Under the pieces are notes generated by a model. The model saw only the letters and a list, made by a program, of their open reading frames with translations. It was not told where the DNA came from and did not search any database. Made by a program: the position numbers and the translations under genes. 64,000 bases of DNA from Candidatus Sulfotelmatobacter sp. (GTDB lineage Bacteria; Acidobacteriota; Terriglobia; Terriglobales; Acidobacteriaceae), in NCBI GenBank assembly GCA_036500765.1, contig DASYBM010000016.1:186001-250000 (forward strand). Direction: 5' to 3'. Positions 49,462 through 58,202 of the stretch are shown here, one piece after another (within the stretch, counting starts at the first letter, position 1; each line of letters opens with the position of its first letter).

Positions 49462-50526
49462 TCAGGCTACTGTCTTCGCGCCTTCCTTCAGCAGGCCCAG
49501 CCGCACCAAACTTTCCGCCGTGGCCACAATCGCCTCTTCGTTCGATCGTGGCGCCCAGGCCAGCACACGCCTGGCCTTTTCATTGCTCGCGTTCTTTACC
49601 TTCCCAAGTTCGGGCACGATCACCCTCACCGCCGGATCGCGCAGCGCAGCCAGTCGTATCATCCAGTTCGGGAGTTGCCGCGTCGGCACTCGTTTGGCCG
49701 CAACACCCATGCCGGACTTCAGCATCTTCGCCATGTCGAGCACCGATATAAAATCGCCAGCGACCGCGAGAAAGCGCTCGCCCTTCGCCGCCGGATGAGT
49801 CATGGCTCGCAAATGCAAATCGGCGACATCGCGCACGTCCACAGCGCCGAAATAATAGCGAGGTACTCCGGGGACGGCGCCGTCCATCAATCGCTGCACG
49901 AACAGAATCGATGTCGAATAATCGGGCCCTAGGACCGGCCCAAATACGCCCACCGGATTCACCACTGACAATTCCAGCGCGCCGCCCTTTGCGTTGGACT
50001 CGGCGATGAAATCCCAAGCCGCCCGCTCCGCCAGGGTTTTCGATTTCGCATACGCAGTCACGTCGTCGCCATTCGGGTCAGTCCAGTCCTTCTCGGTGAA
50101 AGGAGCGCTCTGCGCCGGATGCCCATAGCCAATCGCCGCAAACGACGATGTCAGCACCACGCGCTTCGCTCCGGCTCCAGCCGCGGCACGCAAAACCCGC
50201 AGCGCCCCTTCGCGCGCCGGCACAATCAACTCATCCTCATGCTTGGGAACACCCGGCGGAAACGGCGACGCCACATGCAGCACATACTCACAGCCCGCCA
50301 CGGCCTCTGGCCACCCCGCATCCTTTTCAAGATCAGCCGCGACCAACGACAGGCGATCGCCCGCCTCGACTCCGCCAACCTTCAGCATGGCGCGCACATC
50401 ACCCTCGCGCTTCAGGCTCCGCACCGTGGTGCGCACGAGATAGCCCGTATTAAGGAGTTGCAGTATGCAATGGCAACCGATGAATCCCGATCCGCCAGTG
50501 ACGAGAACTGTGCTGGAAGAAGACAT
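49462..50526 (-). CDS. NAD(P)-dependent epimerase/dehydratase, dihydroflavonol-reductase-like
   Basis: A 354-aa extended short-chain dehydrogenase. The cofactor motif is VLVTGGSGFIG (about 7-17) and the catalytic Tyr-x3-Lys is YAKSK. HVASPFPPG and VVNPVGVFGPVLGPDYS are typical of dihydroflavonol/cinnamoyl reductase-like bacterial members. ATG 50526 gives the shortest complete Rossmann start. Substrate unknown, probably a small carbonyl compound. Confidence 0.9.
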   Translation of the reverse strand: MSSSSTVLVTGGSGFIGCHCILQLLNTGYLVRTTVRSLKREGDVRAMLKVGGVEAGDRLSLVAADLEKDAGWPEAVAGCEYVLHVASPFPPGVPKHEDELIVPAREGALRVLRAAAGAGAKRVVLTSSFAAIGYGHPAQSAPFTEKDWTDPNGDDVTAYAKSKTLAERAAWDFIAESNAKGGALELSVVNPVGVFGPVLGPDYSTSILFVQRLMDGAVPGVPRYYFGAVDVRDVADLHLRAMTHPAAKGERFLAVAGDFISVLDMAKMLKSGMGVAAKRVPTRQLPNWMIRLAALRDPAVRVIVPELGKVKNASNEKARRVLAWAPRSNEEAIVATAESLVRLGLLKEGAKTVA

Positions 50527-50860
50527 GTGCTTGGTTCGCTCGAACTTCATTTCACAGGATTCATCCAACGACTGTCAAAGTGCAGTCGAGCTTCGCGAAT
50601 ATTCCTGCGGGAACACTGTGGGAAAGGCACGAAATGGCCAGCGTCAAATAATTGATACATATAGGCGTGATTTTCGCGATGATGTGGTTTGTTGAGCTTA
50701 GGCTGTGGAAGAAACGTCCACTTTCGTGGACGGCGAATGCCTACGAAAATGGACTTGACAGAGGAATCCGGGTCAAAACATCTGAGCGCTGGTTCGCTGA
50801 CCAAATGTTCTTGACGTGATTATTAAGCGCGTCCATATTTACATTGTGTAAATACATATT
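50527..50860. other. A+T-richer gap before the brnT-brnA pair
   Basis: Only the promoter and operator at its right end are recognised. Confidence 0.5.
50811..50852 (+). promoter_or_regulatory. brnTA promoter with overlapping palindromic operator
   Basis: TTGACG (50811-50816), 17 bp, CATATT (50834-50839). The perfect inverted repeat TTTACA-TTG-TGTAAA (50838-50852) overlaps the -10, 8 nt before the brnT ATG. BrnA antitoxins autoregulate, so this is the probable BrnA site. Confidence 0.7.
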
Positions 50861-51152
50861 ATGCGCTACACTTGGAATGAAGAAAAGAATGCCCGCCACG
50901 TCCGATTGCACGGCATCGCCTTCGAGGATGCGGTGAGAATCTTCGAAGGCCCAACAGTCGAAACTCCGGACGACCGTTTCGACTATGGCGAGGATCGGAT
51001 TTACGCTATCGGATTAGTCAACGGGCTGGGAGATTACGCTCATTTATGCCGACGCAAAAGACAAGTTTAGTGAGGAAGCCCGGCGCATCATCTCGGCGTG
51101 GCGCTCCGAGCCGCACGAACGCCGCCGCTATTGGCAAACGGTCGAAAGATAA
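50861..51152 (+). pseudogene. brnT: BrnT-type ribonuclease toxin, frameshifted
   Basis: The first ~58 codons encode a good BrnT N-terminus (WNEEKNARHVRLHGIAFEDA, then DRFDYGEDRIYAIGLVNGL). At about 51030 one extra G (CTGGGAG where CTGGAG fits) moves the C-terminal half (EITLIYADAKDKFSEEARRI, ending YWQTVER) to the next frame, which stops at 51152. As written the product is a 69-aa truncated protein lacking the conserved C-terminal helix. Possibilities are a decayed toxin, an assembly error or slippage. Intact BrnT cuts mRNA and is held by BrnA. Confidence 0.82.
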
Positions 51153-51429
51153 CGGATCGGCCCGCAAAAGCGCGACCGGCACCGACTGGAACCGCCTGCG
51201 CCGCCAGACTCCTGCCGAGATACGCCGCGCCATCCTCGCCGACCCCGACGCCCGCCCTACCGATGCTGCCTTCTGGAAGCACGCCAAGGTCGTCATGCCC
51301 ACCCCAAAAGAAATCGTGACCATGCGCCTCGATGCCGACCTGCTCCGCTGGTTCCGCCAACACCCCGGCTACCAGACCCGCATCAACGCCATCCTGCGCG
51401 CGTACATGCACGCCCACGAAACGGCTTAA
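51046..51429 (+). CDS. brnA: BrnA-family antitoxin
   Basis: A 127-aa antitoxin. The C-terminal ribbon-helix-helix-like region is IVTMRLDADLLRWFRQHPGY followed by QTRINAILRAYM, the BrnA signature, preceded by FWKHAKVVMPTPKE. The basic N-terminus overlaps the reading of the brnT end in another frame (ATG 51046), so the true start may be later (GTG 51070 is the only other in-frame choice). It would bind BrnT and repress the promoter at 50811. Confidence 0.87.
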   Translation: MPTQKTSLVRKPGASSRRGAPSRTNAAAIGKRSKDNGSARKSATGTDWNRLRRQTPAEIRRAILADPDARPTDAAFWKHAKVVMPTPKEIVTMRLDADLLRWFRQHPGYQTRINAILRAYMHAHETA

Positions 51430-51477
51430 CGCTTCCCACGGGTTGAACGGTGGTTGAACGGCGAATGAATGACGAAT

Positions 51478-51510
51478 GACGAGTGGCGGGCTGTTAACCC
51501 GCCACTCGTC
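51478..51510. terminator. Perfect hairpin between convergent genes
   Basis: 13-bp arms GACGAGTGGCGGG / CCCGCCACTCGTC around CTGTTAA. No T run on either side; it may still separate brnA from the convergent phosphoesterase. Confidence 0.65.
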
Positions 51511-51517
51511 TAACGAG

Positions 51518-53098
51518 CTATCGTACTTTCCGTTCCCCCGGCGTCGGCGCCGGAGTGCAGTCATTTTGCGGCGGCTGCGCCGAACCCACGGCAGTGTTCA
51601 GCGAAGGCGAATGGTCGAAGTCGAACATCCCTTCCAGATCGTTGGCGTACTGGTCACGCTTGGTGAGGTGCACAGTCGTGGTCGACGACAGGAAGCGCTT
51701 CTCGATCAACGCCAGCAGCGACGTATGATCTCCCACCGTGTGCGAAACATACGACGGTTTCGAGAACGGCGATACCGCGATCAGCGGCACCCGCACTCCG
51801 AGCTGATCGAACGCGGCGCAGCTCGCGGGAAATGGCCCGGTCGGATCGCTGGTCAGCTCAGGACACAAAGCCTCCGCATCCAGTAGCGTGGTGTCGGTCG
51901 TGCTGACGAAATTCCACGAACATTCCGCTCCCCCGCCGGGCTGCTCGCTGAAAGGCGGAAACGAAAGATCCTCGCACTGTCCGGGAAAAATTCCGTCCGG
52001 CGTGCGCGCGCCATTCTGCGGCGCCCGCGGAGGCTTGGCATGATCGTAAAACCCGCCATGCTCGTCGTATAAAACAAAAATGATCGAGTCTTTCCAGAAT
52101 GGCCCATTGCGCACCGCGTTGATCACATTCGACACGTGATACTGCCCGCGCTGAATGTCGGTGGGCGGGTGCTCGTCATCCTCCAGCGCGTTGCCGAGGG
52201 TTCCGAAGTTCGGGTCCACGAACGATACTTGCGGCAACGTCCCAATTCCCGCCGCCTGTAGAAAAAAAGTGGCCAGCGGCAGATTATGCGCCAGATCGAA
52301 CGGCCGGAAGCTGTCGTCTTGCGTGACGTCCTCAAAATAATCGGCCCAGGAAATGCCGTGACTGTCGAGCTTATCGAAGATCGTGCCCGTAATCGGTTTA
52401 TACCCAACGATCGGCGGAATGGTGTCGTCGGTCGTCAGATGCCCGAACGACGTGGCCGTCATCAGATAAGACCGGTTCGGAAAGGTCGGCCCCAGAACCG
52501 CTGCGAACTGACGATCGCTGATCGCAAAATTCTGCGCCAGCCCGTAATAAAACGGCAGATCATCCTGGTTGTAAAACGAAATAGTCTGGTCGTCGGTGGG
52601 ATTCTCTCCGTTGTCAATCTGCTCGGTGAGATCGTTCTGCCGCACGAAGCCGTCGCTCAACGGATTCGTCAGCGTCTTGTTTGGGCTCTCGAAATTCATC
52701 TCGTTGTGCGTTCCCAACCACGAATGATCCAGGTCGGGTATCACGCAGCGACTGGTTGCTTTAAAGGCGTTGACGGTTGAACCGTCGTCGTCGAGATTGG
52801 AGTTCGTGCAATTCCATGTGGTGCCGTTCAGCGTGCAGGTCAGGCCATCGACGCAAGTGTGGTCGCTGCTCGCGCACGACCCATTGCCATTGTGATACGG
52901 ACTCCCTGGCGCATACGCCAGCGCTCCAAAATAATTGTCGAACGAATGGTTTTCCTGCATCACGATAATAATGTGGTTGACCTTTTTCACATTACCGTCG
53001 GCCAACGCGATTGAAACCTGCAAACAAACCAAGGTTGTGAGGGCAATAAATAAGGTGGGCAACTTGCGAAGTATTTTTCGATGCGTTTTTCCAAACAT
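51518..53098 (-). CDS. Secreted phosphoesterase, phospholipase C / acid phosphatase family
   Basis: A 526-aa exported member of the PF04185 phosphoesterase family. Signal peptide ends near SIALADG. The hallmark follows at once: NHIIIVMQENHSFDNYFG. Further family blocks are SDRQFAAVLGPTFPNRSYLM, FVLYDEHGGFYDH and RVPLIAVSPFSKPSYVSHT. Several Cys pairs support an extracytoplasmic location. It should cleave phosphomonoesters or phosphodiesters and may help phosphate scavenging. Confidence 0.93.
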   Translation of the reverse strand: MFGKTHRKILRKLPTLFIALTTLVCLQVSIALADGNVKKVNHIIIVMQENHSFDNYFGALAYAPGSPYHNGNGSCASSDHTCVDGLTCTLNGTTWNCTNSNLDDDGSTVNAFKATSRCVIPDLDHSWLGTHNEMNFESPNKTLTNPLSDGFVRQNDLTEQIDNGENPTDDQTISFYNQDDLPFYYGLAQNFAISDRQFAAVLGPTFPNRSYLMTATSFGHLTTDDTIPPIVGYKPITGTIFDKLDSHGISWADYFEDVTQDDSFRPFDLAHNLPLATFFLQAAGIGTLPQVSFVDPNFGTLGNALEDDEHPPTDIQRGQYHVSNVINAVRNGPFWKDSIIFVLYDEHGGFYDHAKPPRAPQNGARTPDGIFPGQCEDLSFPPFSEQPGGGAECSWNFVSTTDTTLLDAEALCPELTSDPTGPFPASCAAFDQLGVRVPLIAVSPFSKPSYVSHTVGDHTSLLALIEKRFLSSTTTVHLTKRDQYANDLEGMFDFDHSPSLNTAVGSAQPPQNDCTPAPTPGERKVR

Positions 53099-53458
53099 GG
53101 GGGATTCTCCTGAGCGGAGAATGAATTTTCCCCATCAAACCACAAATTCGTTTCCCCGAAGATAAAAAATCCGTGAAAAATAATGGGAGTCCACAAAGCG
53201 CGCGCGGCCTTCCTTCAGCATGGCACGAAATCGACTGCCCCACGCTTCGCGCATTTCGAAGCGTGGGCACGACGACCGTTCACGCTCAGGTTCCAACCCA
53301 CGGTCGGCGGAGTTGAGGGTAGCATGCCTTTTCGCAAACGACGCGAAAGACGGCACTCGCTAAGCGAACGACGAAAATGACGAAACGGGATGCCCTACCC
53401 GTCAAAGAACAACGGTTGGGGCATCCTTTTTCGTCTGCAACTGTGCCATCCCGCGCCT
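53099..53458. other. Gap with inverted repeat and terminator-like hairpin
   Basis: An inverted repeat (CCCACGCTTCG / CGAAGCGTGGG, about 53240-53267) and the hairpin at 53388 are the only features; no gene is seen. Confidence 0.55.
53388..53431. terminator. Hairpin with T run after the GH18-like paralogue 2
   Basis: GGATGCCC / GGGCATCC arms (53388-53395 and 53419-53426) followed by TTTTT on the plus strand. It lies 30-70 nt past the stop of the minus-strand gene at 53459, so the T run is on the less useful side for that gene. Confidence 0.6.
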
Positions 53459-54544
53459 TCAGTTCTGCCGCAACGCCGGCATCGGAATTGGAATGCTATA
53501 GGTCTTAGCTCCGGTACCGACCCCGCTTTCGCAGGTATTGGGCGGAGTTGTGCAGACCGTGCGCGTTCCCTGGCACTCGGCTGCCCAGAACATGTAGCCC
53601 AGCATGCCGTCGGTGGCGCCGGCGCCATTCGGCGCGACCGTTTGTACATAAGTCCCGGTGCTGTTCTCGAGCGAAGCGCTAAAGTTGTTACACTCGGGCG
53701 CGGGCCTGGTTCCGGTAACGAGGTAGACGCTGCCCGTAAATTTGGCGGGAGCCAGCGGCCCAATCGGCGGACTGTACTGCGGCTTGCCGTCGATATGTTC
53801 CTGCCAGTTCGACTCGGCGGCCGAAGTGCCGGGCTGCTTGTTCGGCACCATGGCATTGGCATAGTCCAATACCGGATTAGAGGTTTGCAGCCAATTGGCG
53901 GTGGCATACTGTGCCAGGCCAATCAGATACCGATCCCCCGCCGCCAGGTCAATCGTCAATCGCGCCGCGGGATTGGCTCCGGTCGAATCATAGGGAAGTT
54001 GCGAGCGGTATGCGTTAATGAACGCTTGCAGTCCGATGATGTTCGGGCTTGAGCTGTTCTCGTAGTCAATTTCAATACCCACTCCCAGGCTCTTGGCGAG
54101 CGCGGCCGCATTCAATCCCAACTGCGTGGCGTTCTGCGAGAGTGCCTGGTCCCAATACGTGGTGTAGGTTATGCCCCCGATGGAGAGCATCACGCGGATA
54201 TTGTGGCTGGTGAAGTAACTGACCACCGCCGCATTCATTCCCACGGGCACGCCGTTCGTGTCGCCAGAGTCGGTCGTCTTATCGAGCAGTTTGAGAGGCT
54301 GCACAAAACTAAGCACCACCAGATTCACCGACGGCAATCCCGAGCCATCCCCGCGGTCAATCATCCAGTGATTGGCGGTATCGAAATCGGTCATGTCGCG
54401 CACCGAGGCCCAAGTGCAATAGTCACTGCCACAGTGCCACGATCCGTAGATTTGAATGGGTGTTTGAGCATTGGCGGCAAGAGGAACAGCGACAGAGACG
54501 CTGACTGCCGCAAGGGTAAGCAGCAACAAGATTCTGTGAGACAT
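53459..54544 (-). CDS. Secreted GH18-like protein with altered acidic motif (paralogue 2)
   Basis: A 361-aa exported paralogue of the protein at 36731. It shares IQIYGSWHC near the N-terminus, SIGG, IDYENSSSPN in the middle and the ending PMPALRQN. The strand-4 motif here is VGIEIDYE, again with the first Asp lost and the second replaced by Glu. The signal peptide ends AANAQTP. No GH9 neighbour here; GH16 lies upstream. The pair defines a small family with probable but unproven glycan-binding or hydrolase activity. Confidence 0.8.
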   Translation of the reverse strand: MSHRILLLLTLAAVSVSVAVPLAANAQTPIQIYGSWHCGSDYCTWASVRDMTDFDTANHWMIDRGDGSGLPSVNLVVLSFVQPLKLLDKTTDSGDTNGVPVGMNAAVVSYFTSHNIRVMLSIGGITYTTYWDQALSQNATQLGLNAAALAKSLGVGIEIDYENSSSPNIIGLQAFINAYRSQLPYDSTGANPAARLTIDLAAGDRYLIGLAQYATANWLQTSNPVLDYANAMVPNKQPGTSAAESNWQEHIDGKPQYSPPIGPLAPAKFTGSVYLVTGTRPAPECNNFSASLENSTGTYVQTVAPNGAGATDGMLGYMFWAAECQGTRTVCTTPPNTCESGVGTGAKTYSIPIPMPALRQN

Positions 54545-54759
54545 GTGAGCCTCATTTCTGAAAGAGGATTGAACTCAGATGCCACAAGCCGAATCTGGGA
54601 AATGTTTTTTTTCGTGGTTCGCAAATTGAGTTCGTGAAATTCGGATTACTCCTTATCTTTGCCCGAAATTGAGACTGGAAATTGATCCCAGGGCCCCAGT
54701 AACTTACGGGCAGAGTCCTGCGCCGCAAGGAGTTACCGCACGACGGGCCGCTGGTAAGT

Positions 54760-54797
54760 GTGGAGCGGGCACTCTTGCCCGCTGCTTTTGACTTTGC
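54760..54797. repeat. Intergenic palindrome family E
   Basis: GTGTGGAGCGGGCACTCTTG, then CCCGCTGCTTTTGACTTTGC. Relatives at 57721 and 57980 carry GCGGACACTCCTGTCCGC. Confidence 0.75.
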
Positions 54798-54857
54798 ATT
54801 TTCGAACCCAGCATTTCCGAACCCAGGAAGCGGCGACAGAAGCCGGTCCCCCGCGAC

Positions 54858-55595
54858 TTACGGCATGTACTGGAAGCTTTGAATGATCACTGACTGGTTG
54901 GTAGCAGGCACGGTTTTGTAGGCCCAGAGATTCATGCCCACCGGGATCGGCTGCTGCGGAATGTTCGCCGTGTTCGTGGATGTATAAGTGGCGGTTTTCA
55001 GAACATTGGCCGTGGTTCCGATGGGCTGATTTCCACTCATCAGAGTAAAGACAACGCTGGTGGAACTCCACTGCATACGCGCGGTCGTGAGAGTCGTTCC
55101 GTTGCTGACGGTGAAATTAAGGTTGTAACTCGACTTACTATGGTGATGACCGGTCGAGGGATAGACGGTGAAGTCGGCGTTGCAGGAACAGGTGTTATCC
55201 CACTGCGAAAATTCAATGTCGATTTCGTTAGTTCCATCAACTCCGATTCCGTTGGCCGGTCCGTAGGGGAACAGGCCGAGCACCGTGACCGGATCCATGC
55301 TCCAGACATTTCCCTGGACCACCCACTGGTAGGTTCCGAAGCCGAGATTATCTACCATAAAAAGTTCGCCGGCGGTCCATTTCCCTGCATTGTTGGTGAT
55401 GTTCAGATGAAGGTATCCGTTCGAGTCAATGGTGACATTGCTGGGACTGCCGGGAGCCACGCCGGCCATGGGGCCGTTGGTGACATTCCAGGTGTGGCCC
55501 TGCCAGACAATTTGAGTTTGCGCAGCGGAGTAGCCGGACAGGACCAGCGTGAAAGTCAGCACGAGGAGCGCAGCGGGTTTCTGCGGATGCTTCAT
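54858..55595 (-). CDS. Secreted GH16-like beta-glucanase
   Basis: A 245-aa exported jelly-roll enzyme. Signal peptide ends near GYSAAQT. The GH16 catalytic motif E-I-D-I-E lies in GVDGTNEIDIEFS, with both Glu present (nucleophile and acid/base). It should cut beta-1,3 or mixed-link glucans, galactans or related polymers by retention. An AGGAGG lies 4 nt before ATG 55595. The longer frame to 55751 runs into a family D repeat. Confidence 0.85.
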   Translation of the reverse strand: MKHPQKPAALLVLTFTLVLSGYSAAQTQIVWQGHTWNVTNGPMAGVAPGSPSNVTIDSNGYLHLNITNNAGKWTAGELFMVDNLGFGTYQWVVQGNVWSMDPVTVLGLFPYGPANGIGVDGTNEIDIEFSQWDNTCSCNADFTVYPSTGHHHSKSSYNLNFTVSNGTTLTTARMQWSSTSVVFTLMSGNQPIGTTANVLKTATYTSTNTANIPQQPIPVGMNLWAYKTVPATNQSVIIQSFQYMP

Positions 55596-55702
55596 AAAAC
55601 CTCCTAAAGTTCTTACCGTGAGAGCGTACACCCAGACAGAAAGGGATGCCACTCGCCAACTGGGAAACATCCCACTCGTTCCCGGATTTTCCTCGTCGCG
55701 GT

Positions 55703-55777
55703 TGTCATCCTGAGCGTAGCCGTTTTTCAGGCGAAGCGAAGGATCTCTCACTCATCGGGCGCGGCGCGCAAGCCAAA
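55703..55777. repeat. Intergenic repeat family D copy
   Basis: TGTCATCCTGAGCGTAGCCG through GAAGGATCTCTCAC to GCGGCGCGCAAGCC. Confidence 0.85.
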
Positions 55778-55844
55778 ATGAACCACTATCCTAAAATCGG
55801 GTGCAGAGAGACTGCACCCGCTCGTTTCAGAAGCCAACCGTCCG

Positions 55845-56357
55845 CTACCCCAACACCTGCCACGCCTCGCGCCACTTCTCCCACATCGGCCTCCGGCTCT
55901 CGATATCCGGATAAAACCGCAAGCTCTTCGCCCGCCCCACCGCCTCAATCGGGATCACATACCACACATCCAGCGGCTGTACATGCCCGACCAGCACATC
56001 GATATCTTTCTTCGTATACCGCTTCTTCCCCCACCCCCGCGTCGAATGCACCGGCTGCACCTCATATCCCCGCAGACGCAGCCTCCCCGTCCCCTTCACC
56101 TGCACCCGCAACATTCTCTGCCCTGTTTTCGCCCACACCACAAAGTCATAGCGCTCGCTGTCTCCCCAAGGCACCGCCACGCTGAACCCCAACGTCCGCG
56201 CCTTCAGCAAAAACGCCGCCTGCGAAACTTCCCCCAACCGCTTCGGATCCCCCCGCAACTTCCTCCACCACTTCTCCCCCGGATCCGCCACCGCCATCAA
56301 CCAAGGCAAAATCAAACTGTGATCCCCACTCTTCCCCGACTTCGAATCCTCACCCAT
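55845..56357 (-). CDS. PD-(D/E)XK family protein, function unknown
   Basis: A 170-aa soluble protein. EVSQAAFLLKARTLGFSVAV, RYDFVVWAKTG and LRVQVKGTGRLRL give the E...D...(Q)xK layout of small group-I-intron-type or DUF4365-like PD-(D/E)XK nucleases. The rest holds a Trp-rich tail (RPMWEKWREAWQVLG). ATG 56357 is preceded by GGAGG. There is no methyltransferase or helicase next to it, so it is not part of a standard restriction system. It could act on DNA in repair or as a solitary defence nuclease. Confidence 0.72.
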   Translation of the reverse strand: MGEDSKSGKSGDHSLILPWLMAVADPGEKWWRKLRGDPKRLGEVSQAAFLLKARTLGFSVAVPWGDSERYDFVVWAKTGQRMLRVQVKGTGRLRLRGYEVQPVHSTRGWGKKRYTKKDIDVLVGHVQPLDVWYVIPIEAVGRAKSLRFYPDIESRRPMWEKWREAWQVLG

Positions 56358-56641
56358 CACTGTTCCTCCCCAATCCCACGTCCGCGCCAACCACGCACGC
56401 ATCCTCCCAGTATTGAGACCAGAATTTTCTCAGTCAAGGTCAACTGACCATCCAACATCTGTGGAAACCAACTTGACAAAATGAAGCTGCGGACCCCCCC
56501 GTCCGCCCGCGCAGCGCCCTACTCCATAATCTCTGTCATTCCGACGAAGGAGGAACCTGCTTTTCGCCTTCGAACACCGCGAAAGGTGGGGCAGCCTCGG
56601 GTTTCGTAGCGGACGGGCGGAAGAGCCCGTAAATACCGCTA

Positions 56642-57088
56642 TTACAAGTCGCGCGGGTGCGTTACAGTGATGTCTTCGTATCGCTTGAAGTCGGCGACAT
56701 TAAAGGTGAGAATGTGTTTCACACCGTGGACATGCATCGCCGCGATAAGGCGCGCATCGTGAACGCGAACACCGGTGACGGCATGCCGCACGATGATCCT
56801 TCGCCACTCGCGGTAAATCGCCTCGCTATCTGACAGCAGACTCATCCCAGCCTCGATCACCCGTACTTCGCGCTCTGCTTCGGCGACGGTTAATCCAAAG
56901 CCATTTTTGTCGGCGGGCCGCGTCATCGCGTTCCACAGTTCAGCAATATTCTGGGAAGTGTAGTGAAGAATTGTGGCGTCTAGAACGAGCTTGGCGAGAG
57001 CAACGTTAACCACTTCATATTGCGGATCGGAACGTCTGGCGGCGCGGAGCAGGATATTCGTGTCGACCAAACACGAGGCAATGGGCAT
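56642..57088 (-). CDS. vapC: PIN-domain toxin, VapC type
   Basis: A 148-aa ribonuclease toxin. The four PIN acids are present: Asp9 (LVDTNILL), Glu50 (NIAELWN), Asp111 (VHDARL) and Asp133 (NVADF). It would cleave a specific RNA with Mg2+ when freed from its antitoxin. Its ATG directly follows the stop of the upstream antitoxin gene on the same strand, so the two are translationally coupled. Confidence 0.93.
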   Translation of the reverse strand: MPIASCLVDTNILLRAARRSDPQYEVVNVALAKLVLDATILHYTSQNIAELWNAMTRPADKNGFGLTVAEAEREVRVIEAGMSLLSDSEAIYREWRRIIVRHAVTGVRVHDARLIAAMHVHGVKHILTFNVADFKRYEDITVTHPRDL

Positions 57089-57382
57089 TTAGTCGTGATC
57101 CTGGTAAATCCATTCTCGAGAGATAGTTTCGGGCAGAGGGGGGATTTTGTCGGAAAATTGCGCCAACGCTTCGAGCCATGCGCGAACCTGTTCTGGTGTT
57201 CGCGGCGTTTTAGCATCTACGAGCAGTCGAGGTTTTTTCGGGACGAGAGGCTCTTCCGGGCTTGTCTCATCCGAGAAGGCGACCGTCTGAGCCAACAGTT
57301 CTTCGACGTAGGTTTCCACCGGCACGCCGCGCTCCCGCGCCTGCGTTGCCAACTCCTCGGGAACGTTGACTCGGATCTCCAT
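57089..57382 (-). CDS. Antitoxin of the PIN-domain toxin
   Basis: A 97-aa protein encoded just upstream of the PIN toxin, with stop and start codons touching (TAA-ATG). The N-terminal MEIRVNVPEELATQARERG looks like a ribbon-helix-helix DNA-binding region and the charged C-terminus would wrap the toxin. It is not the VapB type seen at 14889. Start at ATG 57382 (ATG 57388 also in frame). Confidence 0.85.
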   Translation of the reverse strand: MEIRVNVPEELATQARERGVPVETYVEELLAQTVAFSDETSPEEPLVPKKPRLLVDAKTPRTPEQVRAWLEALAQFSDKIPPLPETISREWIYQDHD

Positions 57383-57622
57383 GAGCAAACTTTAGCACGA
57401 AGTGCCGCGCAGAGGCAGTTCTTACTTACAGAGAAATGAGTTGCAGCAGACTCTTTCCACGCTCCACGTCTTTCAAATAATTTTCGTAAGCCAGCCGGTC
57501 GGACGCCGACTCGCCTTGGTAGGGCAGACGCTCAACAGATTTACCTACACCAACCTCCGATTCGAGCGCCACAATTATCGGGCAAAGAGGCTGGCCTGTC
57601 ACCTCTATCCTAATTTCTCAAC

Positions 57623-57686
57623 CCGAATCGTACTTGTCATTCCGAATCCTACTTCTCATTCCGAATCCTACTTGTCATTCCGACGA
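57623..57686. repeat. 19-bp tandem repeat
   Basis: Three full and one partial copy of CCGAATCCTACTTSTCATT, starting at 57623, 57642, 57661 and 57680. The last unit merges into GACGAAGGAGGAATCTGCTT, also seen at 56542. Confidence 0.85.
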
Positions 57687-57720
57687 AGGAGGAATCTGCT
57701 TTTCGTTCTTGACCTTGCCC

Positions 57721-57760
57721 GTGTAGAGCGGACACTCCTGTCCGCTGCCTTTGACTTTGT
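57721..57760. repeat. Intergenic palindrome family E copy
   Basis: AGCGGACACTCCTGTCCGCT followed by GCCTTTGACTTTG. Confidence 0.8.
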
Positions 57761-57859
57761 TCCTGATGTTGTTCTTGTTGTTGTCATTGACGTGGCGTTT
57801 CGAGGTTGTCATTGCCGTGATGTTTGACGTCCCGGATTCGATTTCCAGACCTATCTGCC

Positions 57860-57903
57860 GGGTGCCCCATTTCTCGCGTCCTTTGCGAGAAGTGGGGATT
57901 CTT
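57860..57903. repeat. Family F hairpin
   Basis: GGGTGCCCCATTTCTCGC...GCGAGAAGTGGGGATTCTT; perfect 13-bp stem. Possibly a terminator. Confidence 0.75.
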
Positions 57904-57934
57904 GTGCGAGAAGTATGACTTGTTGCCTAACGCT

Positions 57935-57960
57935 CATGTGGCCGCGGCCGCCTCGGCCGC
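57935..57960. repeat. Intergenic palindrome family C, short copy
   Basis: CATGTGGCCGCGGCCGCCTC with the following GGCCGC forms a strong palindrome. Confidence 0.65.
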
Positions 57961-57979
57961 ACGCCTTTGACCTGGCCAC

Positions 57980-58017
57980 TGTAGAGCGGACACTCCTGTC
58001 CGCTGCCGTTGACGATG
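57980..58017. repeat. Intergenic palindrome family E copy
   Basis: AGCGGACACTCCTGTCCGCT again, 259 bp from the previous copy. Confidence 0.8.
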
Positions 58018-58040
58018 CAAAAAGCAAAACAGCCCCGATA

Positions 58041-58147
58041 GGCGGGGTGGCCCGTCCTCCAGTTTGAAACGTTAGGAAGAGACTAAACTGTGGGTGCCCC
58101 ATCCTTTTCGCGTTCTTTGCAAAAGGGTGGGAACCACGAACCTCGAT
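58041..58147. repeat. Left ~105-bp direct repeat flanking the 86-aa gene
   Basis: Runs from GGCGGGGTGGCCCGTCC through a family F hairpin (CCCCATCCTTTTCGCG) to GGAACCACGAACCTCGAT. The matching copy is 58479-58578. Confidence 0.85.
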
Positions 58148-58202
58148 TAACCGATTTTCCCCGGGGTTCCGCCCGGCCGAAATCAAGCGTAAAATCCGTC
58201 AA

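Larger units (their letters stand above)
57383..58202. other. Repeat-dense gap
   Basis: Contains a 19-bp tandem repeat, family C, E and F elements and the left ~105-bp direct repeat of the 58203 gene. No gene is recognised in about 800 bp. Confidence 0.65.

Noticed and set aside
57623..57686. Short regular repeats considered as a CRISPR array
   Set aside because: The 19-bp units are directly tandem with no spacers and no cas genes are in the window.
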